Source: Aureobasidium sp. EXF-3400
Lineage: Eukaryota > Ascomycota > Dothideomycetes > Dothideales > Saccotheciaceae
Assembly (NCBI GenBank): GCA_024195585.1
Contig: SWBL01000144.1
Span: forward strand, 53,262-117,261
DNA: 64,000 bases
Direction of reading: 5' to 3'
The translations under genes were made by a program, and so were the position numbers. This document shows, in pieces, positions 56,657 through 64,000 of the stretch (within the stretch, counting starts at the first letter, position 1; each line of letters begins with the position of its first letter). The notes beneath the pieces were generated by a model. It was not told where the DNA came from. It did not search any database and worked only from the letters and a program-made list of their open reading frames with translations.

Positions 56657-59480
56657 TCAATCACTGTCATAAGGATTCGAGGCCTGTCTGGTGGATTGTT
56701 GGCGGTAAGGGTTGCTAGGGTTTCTGCTCATTTGTCCTCCAGATACCGTTCTGCTTGCATCCACGTAGCTCGAGCCTTGGACATACGCCGATGGGCTGGT
56801 GGGAAGTGCAGGTCCAGTATTGGGGATGTTGAGGTTCAAGCCTTGGCCACCTTGAGCTTGGGTACGATATTGCTCATACTCGTCGACATCAAGGCTTGCT
56901 TCGGCTGCTTGAGCGTAACCGGAGTATGCTATCGGAGGCACTGGCTCAGAGATTGTGGGTACACCGGGCTGCTGAGCTCTGGGGTGGTTCGATGGGCGAC
57001 GCTTTCCCTTGGTATTTTCTCTTTGCAGCAGGCCCCTAACCTCTTCGATGTTTTGGGCGCGGTCGTTGCTTGTACGTTCGTCCAACGTGCTGCTATCGTT
57101 CTCCATCCAAGGCTCCTCGCGGGTTGTGTCTAGACCAGGTGCTTGAGAGTGCAGGTGGTCCACAATTGCTGCTTCCTTGGCCGATAGACCAAGAGGACCA
57201 GTTCCGTCATGCTTTGAACGTGTCTGAGATGGGCTAGTGGCGTCCTCAACCTTCTTCTTGGGTACAAGTCTACCCTTATCTTTAGCATCAGAAGAAGCTT
57301 CACGAGCTTCAGTGGCGTATCCGTCAGAGACTGAGACTGAGTATGTTGGGTTTGCAGGTCCACCAAGTGCATCACCGCCACCACCAGGACCGTAGATGGG
57401 TACTTCGCGAAGAGACTGGACAAGTGCGCACATGAATTTGGATCGTCTAGATGCACGTTGAGTCTCGTTGGCAAAGTTGCCCTTATGTCTGACTTCGACT
57501 CTCAATTGCAGCTTCGACATGTCGGAAGTTCCCAAGACCTCAACGTCAATTTCAGGAAGGAAATCGCGACTGTTGTCCTTGTCGCAAACGAATGTGATGA
57601 GCTCGTTCTTGAGGAGTTGGAGATCCTCGAATGTAGTGTCGAAGTGTACGTCGAGGGTGAGCTGCTCCTTCATGAGCTTACTACGACTGACGTTTTCGAT
57701 CCAGAGACCATTGAGTACGTTGTTGGGGATCTGGACGCATTTGCCAACCTCCACACCACTAATACGGCGGAAGACAGTGAACAACAAAGAGATGTGGTCA
57801 ACAGCGAGGTGATCAGATCCGATATCAACACGATCTCCAATATCGTAAGGGTGCTTGACGAACAAGAAAATGCAAGATCCCAAAACTTCCTGAGCGGTGA
57901 CGGAGAAGACGAATGACAAGGAGAGAAGAGTTGTTCCAGCAGTGGCCAAGGTGGTGGTGAAGCTGGCGTTGAGGAAGGCAATGAAGGTGAAGATGATGAT
58001 AATGAAGACAATGACCATGAGCAGTCTGTCCAGAACGTTGATGGCTTGATCGACGTCGTGCATGCTGGTTCCGAGAGCCTTGCGATCACGGCTGATCTGA
58101 ATGACCTGCTGAACAGCTTCTTCGAGGGAGATGTCGCCGTTGCAGTCCTTGTCGAGCATGATGAAAGCCTCCTCGGCCTCTTCTCTACGGTTGTCGCCGA
58201 GAACTTCGATGATGTCGTCCTCGTAAAGAGCTTCCTTGCCCTCCATAACGAAGGACATCCACAAACGTCTAGCCAAGGCTTCGGAGGTACGTCTCTTTTC
58301 AAGGGCGCCAGTAACGATGGAATGAGCACTGTTAGGGTTGAAGACCTGTTTTCCAGTGATCTCTTGTGCGACGTTTCCGAAGGCCGAAGTGACCTGGTCA
58401 CCAAATCTTCCGACGTTTTGCAACAGGCGGAATGGAGTAACTGATCCAGAGCGCTTGTGGTCTGCTCCCTTCTTTCCACCAAGCATGGCGAGGTTCAGTT
58501 GATCGGCAATCATGTAGTCTTCTTCGGCAAAGACTTCGTAGGCCGGGAAAAGGGCTCTGGAAGCATCGTAGAGAAGACCCAGCAGGAACACGTTACGCTT
58601 GGAGTCCTTGATGCGGGCGTTGAATTGCTTGCGGTGGTAGTTGATGCTGATGAGCTGAATGAAGAACTTTTCGACCAGCAGCACGAGGGTACCAATCAGG
58701 CAGGCGGCGAGAATCTGGTTCATGATCTTCATCCAGTGGGTCTGGCCTTGGTTGTGGGCGCGGCCGTAGGGGTTGCGGGTCATGAGGGGCATGAAAGTAG
58801 CCAAAGATGTGATAGCCCATCCTGCCAGTGACAAGGGAATTTCGAGGGCCTTGATGATGAGCGAGTACTTGCGAGTACCCGAGCTGACGACACCAGCGAC
58901 AAACTGGAAGACGAAGGGAAGGAAGTGCGAGACAATCTTGGATCCCCACAGACTCAACCAAACTGGTCGAGAGTTGGTCAGAGAAGGCAGGCGGAGACTG
59001 GGACAGGTACTAACCAATTTCAATCCATGTGAAGAACCAGACGATTGGCACGCCGCCAATCTTTGCGTGGGGAGCAGTGGTGGCTCCGATGATGATGGGA
59101 ATGGCAATGCAGAGGGCCAGCGGAGAGACGTAGACAAAGTAGCGTGTGATGATGCTGAAGTTGAGGATCTTGTTGTAGATCCTGCCCATACGATTGAGAG
59201 TGTCCTCTTCGCCATCGTAGCCGACTTGTGCATCGTTTATGTTTCTCCTGGCTCTTCTTCCGGCAATGTTGCGTGGAGGCTGACCCGATCTGGTCTTTGT
59301 GAGGCCGAGGCCATGCGAGTTTGCGGCAAGAGGAGTGTTGCTGTCATTCCTCATAGTGGTCGAGTGGACCTCTTGCAAGGGAATGTCGATGGTTGCGTCG
59401 CCGTTGTTCATGTTGTCATGTGGAATGGGAGAGAAGCCCTGGCGAGACAGTCGTTGCGAGTTGGAGCGTCTCATAGACAT
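56657..59480 (-). CDS. EF-hand mechanosensitive ion channel (MscS family, Msy1/Msy2-type)
   Basis: Exons 59015-59480 and 56657-58962 (52-bp intron) give about 923 residues. Four N-terminal membrane segments precede an EF-hand with a canonical loop (DKDCNGDISLEE). After it come the pore region (VIVFIIIIFTFIAFLNASF, then TTLLSLSFVFSVTAQEV) and the MscS beta domain (FVKHPYDIGDRVDIG, VGKCVQIPNN). Fission-yeast Msy1 and Msy2 are ER calcium-linked channels that protect against hypo-osmotic shock, and this has the same order of parts. The last 300 residues are disordered, Pro/Ser/Gln-rich. The first ATG is at 59480 after a CT-rich leader. Confidence 0.9.
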
Positions 59481-60676
59481 GTCAATGGCCCAGTCGGCTT
59501 GGCCGGCGTGCGAGGCGCTTGTTTAAATGTCGACCAACGCCTCTGCTGTTGGTGAAACGATGACTCTGCAGCCTAGGAACGAGTCGTATGCCTTGGCGAT
59601 CGGTTGGATCTACACACGAGAAATGAAGGTGGGACCTGGGGTTGGTAGACGGTTGCCAGAAGATTTTCAAGGAGGAACACTTCTGTTCAAGGGCCGTAGT
59701 AAATTGGAAAGAGTCACAGGCCTCGAGGATAACGATACGTGGCAACACACGAAACAATGCTGTGTTTGTGAGAAGATATTGGGCGTGCTTCAACCAGAAA
59801 GAAAAAAGAGTGACGCGCGTGAATGTACCACCAAACCGTTGGCCAGCAGGACCCTGCAAGTCGTAACGCGCACGGTCCGCATGCTGCAGGAACCTAGGTA
59901 GGCACGCGTTTCACCAAACAATTCTTCAAGCCACAGCTCTTCTGTTATGCCGATCTTGAAACAATCAACTTTGCAACGCCCTCTCTGTTTACTCATATCA
60001 AAATGATCATTATCTGACAATTTTCTGCTCCTCGAACATAGCATACCATACTAGCTATCCTCGCCGTTTGCGTCCAAAAATAGGTGAAGCTTCAACCGTG
60101 ACATCACGGTCCCCGCGTCGCATTGCCCTTTTCGATCCGAAAATCCTCCAGCTGGCTCCGCTGCATCCGAGAAGCTGCCACCTCATGGACCATCGCGTGT
60201 TCCGAGTCACGAGAAAAGCATTCCCACGCTGTGCTGATCAGTCAATCACCCGTATTGCCTCACATGCTTGGTAAAGACAGAACGTCGTCTCGTACGAATG
60301 TCTTTCGCGGTACCGACTTTCGACCAAGCCTCAGGAAGTGGCTCAATGAATACGTAAAGTCGTTGCATGCACTATGCAGATATTCAACACTATCAAAGTG
60401 TTCGATATGTGTTTCTCGAGAGAGGACTGGATGACAATTGCTCTTCTGGGATTGAAAGAGTCGTGAATCCTTTTGCAGTGGAAGGGAAGCATCGAATCTC
60501 GAACACGTGCTCCCAAACTTGCCTTACCAACTTGTTACCATGAAGAAGGAAGGCACGACCAGCATTGGCGAAAGCCATGAGCTCTGTATCAGCTATTTTG
60601 CTAAGCTTCTCCCCTTTACAGCATCACTCCGGATCTTCATAACCATCCTTATCCTTTGCCTAAAACACCTATCATC
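59481..60676. other. Divergent intergenic region with one unsupported ORF
   Basis: About 1.2 kb between divergent genes. An ATG frame at 59527-59901 (124 codons, with a CCVC pair) begins only 46 bp from the channel gene's ATG and has no family support. I leave it as possible leader or chance sequence. Confidence 0.45.
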
Positions 60677-62168
60677 ATGGTTCGTAACCGTGGCTCGGTC
60701 CAGAAACACTCCAGATACGAAGACACCAGACGCCAGACTCGCAGAGAGAGACTGCACCAACTTTGTCTGGATGCCGCAAACGGCAACATGTCAAATCATA
60801 ACTGGATGATGAACCCTCCTCTTACTGTTACTTCTGATTGGCATCCGAACAGTATGTCGTAGCCGTAGTCCTCGTGACGCTGTGATATGCTCACATCATC
60901 AAGGAAACCAGTTCGAGCCCCTAACTCGCCCTCGCCATCGCAAATCTCCATGGTCTGTCAATCGCCATTCGAGATGTAGAAGAGCGAGGGAACATAAGAG
61001 AAATGGGCTGGTTGAACTTCAGCTTGCTGATGTGGACGCTGAACTGTCGACTCGTTTCGACAATGTCATCAGGACCAATGACCACAACTCCAATGTCCAG
61101 CTACCAGAGCTCGATTTCTCTCCCATGCAAGTGGTCAAATGGCGACCTTCAGCACTACCTTTGGTGCATTCACCTACCACTGGTCTTCAATCTACCCCTG
61201 ATACAGACTGGTCAAGGCTTGAGATCAACTTCTCGCCGTTGCCCAAGAATGCCTCATATCCTCCGCTTCCATCTCCACCTGTCTCTCTGATGACAGCAGC
61301 CGAACTGGGCCTTCTCACTCCATTGACACCTAAGATTTGCTTGCCTGAACTCATACACAACTCACGAGCTACTGCATTTACTCCGAGCGATGTGCCAATC
61401 GTGACGCCATGGACCCCAGAGGCTTCCGTTTTTGATCACACCAGCCAGAGTCCATGTCTGCCGATGGATGTTCCGGAGGAGGATAACACCACCTCTCCAT
61501 TCGTGGCAGCAAAGCTACCATATCTCCATGGCATTGATCCATTCGACTTAGCCGCCTCATTGAGTTTCGATCTCGAGACTAAAAAGGACGAGTATCTCAA
61601 GTCACAGCCACGTTCAACAAGATGTACTCTGTATCATCAGGATGATTACGATCTTGAGGAACACTCGCTAGATTCTTCACAGTCACTGCGTAGTTGTGAA
61701 GAAGGTAGAACGCTAGGTCTAGTACACGCCGAGTCAGGCACTACCCAAGCCTACGCTCTTGAGGTCGATTGGACCCAGGAGCCTGTCGTGGATTGGCCTT
61801 ACGACATTCTCGGCGATTGGAATGACGAGCCCGCTCTTGACTGGAATGGCGAGCCTGCTGCCGATTGGACTGGTCAGCCCATCGACGATTATTCAGATGA
61901 TCTTGTCATGATTGAGCATGACGCGGAGACGTACGACTGGACCTTCTTGTCCGAAGGCAGAGCTTTGAGTGATTACGTCTCAACTCTCAGCTCAGCATTC
62001 TCAAGCATGGAACATCTCCTACTACCGCTGAGAGACTCTTTCATGGAAGAAAAATCAGCCTATGAAGTGCCTATTCGCGAATTGGCTGAGAATGAGGTGA
62101 AGATGCGCAGAGTGTCGATGTCAGCCTGGGATTCGGAGTCTGACTATTTGATTCCTGCTTTCTTCTAG
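60677..62168 (+). CDS. Hypothetical acidic protein with five 8-residue DW repeats
   Basis: Exons 60677-60851 and 60904-62168 give about 479 residues; the intron uses an AAG acceptor (ATCAAG). The N-terminus is basic (MVRNRGSVQKHSRYED, later RHRKSPWSVNRHSR) and the rest acidic, rich in Ser, Pro, Leu and Asp. Segments such as FSPLPKNASYPPLPSPP suggest disorder. Near the C-terminus five units of the form DWxxxPxx or DWxxxxxG follow each other (annotated as a repeat). A basic front and acidic Trp-rich back would suit a transcription co-regulator, but no DNA-binding fold is seen and no family is recognised. Confidence 0.6.
61767..61886 (+). repeat. 24-bp coding tandem repeat, five units (DW repeat)
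   Basis: Five consecutive 8-codon units: DWTQEPVV, DWPYDILG, DWNDEPAL, DWNGEPAA and DWTGQPID. DW is kept in all and Pro in four. The nucleotide copies differ mainly outside the GATTGG/GACTGG core. Confidence 0.85.
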
Positions 62169-62545
62169 GAGGGAGACAAGATTCTGAGTGAGGAAGTGTT
62201 TGAAAGTGATGTGTTTGCAGAGTACCTGTTCTCGAAAGAGAGTGACGAGAGCTGGGAGTGGTAAGAGCGCGCGTGATGACCTCAAAGTGCCAGTCGATAT
62301 CGACAGTGCACTACCTATTTGATCATCACTAAAATCAAATTGGACAAATCCTACGGCTCCATTTCTTCGTCTGATAACTGTCTGCTCGTGACATGACTCA
62401 GTTACTGTCCATTTGTTTGTCATGTAGTCTAACATTCTTCAAATAAGAAAGCTTACATTATCATTATCTACGCGACCATAAAGCGAGTAAGCAAGGCGTC
62501 CTCGAGTAGAGAGAAGCAACAGTCATAAAAAGCCATCAAGCATCA
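62169..62545. other. Intergenic between convergent genes
   Basis: About 380 bp holding the two 3' ends. No other feature is seen. Confidence 0.5.
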
Positions 62546-63720
62546 TCAAATAGCCATCTCCTTTGCAGCAGTAGCATCAGCAATAGCGTCTCCAGGACCT
62601 TGCTGCTCATACAAAGGCGTAACACTGTTCTCCTCCAACTCAGGCCCCTTACCACCATACGCCTTGCCCACCCCCTCACCAAGATACTTATACAACTCCT
62701 CACCATAACTCATCCACTGCATCTTAGCCACCGTCTCTTTCGCCATAAACACCTGCATAGCGCCAAACATCCACTGCATGACCAACGGCACATTGACAAA
62801 GTATTTGACACTCAGTGTTTCTGGATAATGTGCAGTGAAGATTTGAATGGCTTTTTGGGAAGCGGCTTTTACTTCAGCGGGTTGGCGCAGGAAGGAGACG
62901 CGGAGGTAGTCGTGGATTTGGAAGGCGAGGTGGGGGTCGGGGCCTTTGTTGTAGTCTGGGATTGGGGTGGTGGTTGTGGAGAGGGAGAGGGAGGATACTG
63001 TCAATTCCATTAGGGCGACGCGCCAGCGGATGAATCTGTTGTGTGTGTTAGTCCAGGTATCCTTCCCGTGTGTCGAGGTGTAGTAGTCGCTTACTCGTCT
63101 AGATCACCAAATGTCTTTTTCGTATCTTTTACTGCGCCGTAGATGTTGAAGGTTGCAATGTCTTCTTCATTGGGACTTCCGGGTACATTCTTCAGGTGTG
63201 TGACATAACCCAAGCCTTGAAATTTAGTCTTGTCGAACACCTGGTCCTTGACTTCCAAAGGCTTAAACTCTTTACGCCATTTCAATGCTCCTAGCAATTG
63301 TTCACTGGCTTTGTTGACTTGTCCTTGGTTTGCGCGAAGGAACTTTTGGAGGATGAGGAGGGTGCTGAAGGGTGCGGCTTTTCCTCTGTGAAGTCTGGTT
63401 AGCTCATTGCTTTGATTGAGCGATAGGTAGGGGGGGTAAGGTACTCTTCAGTGGGAGCAGAAAGCTCTACTCCATACATCTCGCTATACCCAGCTTCTGC
63501 GATCAGCTCGGCCAGCTTCGCGGACATTTTGAGCAGCGCATGGCCTTCAGGTAGATTGTCCCAGTCCGAGCCCGACTTTTGGATTGCGGCGTTTACTTTG
63601 GTGTTGAGCTCGGCTGCGTTGACTCCTGAAGATACGTGAGCTTGTTGATCATGATCGTAGTATATCTTGGTGCAAGGGAAACATACTGTTGGCGTCTGAA
63701 CTTAGCAGTGAGCTGTTCAT
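62546..63720 (-). CDS. sfh5: Phosphatidylinositol transfer protein SFH5 (Sec14-like)
   Basis: Exons 63687-63720, 63445-63625, 63095-63385 and 62546-63035 keep frame and give about 331 residues. The CRAL-TRIO N-terminal helices read LLILQKFLRANQGQVNKASEQLLGALKWRKEF. The lipid-binding domain follows: NIYGAVKDTKKTFGDLDEFIRWRVALMELT, SFLRQPAEVKAASQKAIQIF and YPETLSVKYFVNVPLVMQWMF (the YPE...FVN.P Sec14 signature). SFH5 is a non-classical Sec14 homologue that moves phosphatidylinositol between membranes and reportedly binds heme in yeast. It acts in the cytosol and at the ER and plasma membrane. The short first exon (12 codons) was placed from its donor and phase. Confidence 0.9.
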
Positions 63721-63902
63721 GTTTGCTTTTACTCGGGTGTTTTTGGATTCAAGGGTCTGGAAGTTGTTAGACCACGCGATTGATAAGATGTGACGCGTGC
63801 GGCTCGGGTGCCGGAACGCTCACGTTAATGGCTCGTGGCAGGCACGTGCTCTTGACAGACTGAGAATTATGAGGGCGCGTAGTAGAAAGTGCTTCAACAA
63901 CA

Positions 63903-64000
63903 TCCGATATGGTCTAGTGGCTAGGATTTCTCGCTCTCAAACCGTTCTACCAAGAACAACTAGGTCCGAGGAGGCCGGGGTTCAATTCCCCGTGTCGGAA
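63903..64000 (+). tRNA. tRNA-Glu (CTC) with a short intron
   Basis: The acceptor arms TCCGATA and TGTCGGA pair, followed by discriminator A at the last base of the window. The D arm is GTCTAGTGGCTAGGAT, the anticodon arm TCTCG-CTCTCA with its 3' side CGAGG after an intron of about 26 nt inserted one base past the anticodon, and the T arm CGGGGTTCAATTCCCCG. The anticodon CTC reads GAG. No terminator can be seen because the window ends here. Confidence 0.9.

Noticed and set aside
57670..58482. 270-codon same-strand ORF in the mechanosensitive channel gene
   Set aside because: It is an alternative frame of the channel exon and overlaps the pore and EF-hand coding sequence.

Overview
The window is nuclear DNA from a filamentous ascomycete (Pezizomycotina). 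It has compact genes on both strands and many spliceosomal introns of about 49-60 bp with GTANGT-type donors and CTNAC-like branch points. It also has a fungal lysine gene (LYS2), Zn2Cys6 and CYP52-type families, GPI and Kex2 secretory signals, and an intron-bearing tRNA-Glu. I cannot fix the class from sequence alone; a Dothideomycete is a weak guess. Exon structures were worked out by hand from splice sites, reading phase and family motifs.

Layout. 0.2-6.5 kb: a Golgi GT62 mannosyltransferase followed by four uncharacterised genes. 8.2-21 kb: an A-T-R (adenylation, carrier, thioester reductase) NRPS-like carboxylate reductase, divergent from a CYP52-clan P450; then an AAAP amino-acid transporter, a wax-synthase-type MBOAT acyltransferase and a membrane-anchored PAF-acetylhydrolase-like esterase. 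This is the best candidate for an undescribed biosynthetic cluster. 21-28 kb: a sparse region, a Ser/Lys-rich basic protein with a frame conflict, small hypothetical proteins, and a five-exon secreted endopolygalacturonase. 28-43 kb: long gene-poor stretches separating a Thr/Val-rich GPI-type protein, a CobW/ZNG1-type zinc GTPase, membrane and small Cys-rich proteins, and an ACS-family MFS transporter; then an 11-bp minisatellite and a GT71 (MNN1-type) mannosyltransferase.

43-51 kb: a Cys-rich cell-surface protein, an RBR ubiquitin ligase, and LYS2 sharing a 0.4-kb divergent promoter with the ligase. This LYS2 lacks the usual N-terminal domain. 51-64 kb: a 16-Cys metallothionein with a GC-AG intron, a secreted protein made of two duplicated 8-Cys modules, a Zn2Cys6 regulator, an EF-hand mechanosensitive channel, a protein with DW-repeats, the Sec14-type lipid-transfer protein SFH5, and tRNA-Glu(CTC) ending at the last base.

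How genes may work together. The A-T-R enzyme, P450 and wax synthase can be read as activate/reduce, hydroxylate, then esterify, with a hydrolase next door. The two mannosyltransferases (GT62, GT71) act in Golgi mannan synthesis, and the GPI-type proteins would be their substrates. Other neighbours look like ordinary housekeeping genes. No CRISPR array, viral genome or intact transposon was seen.
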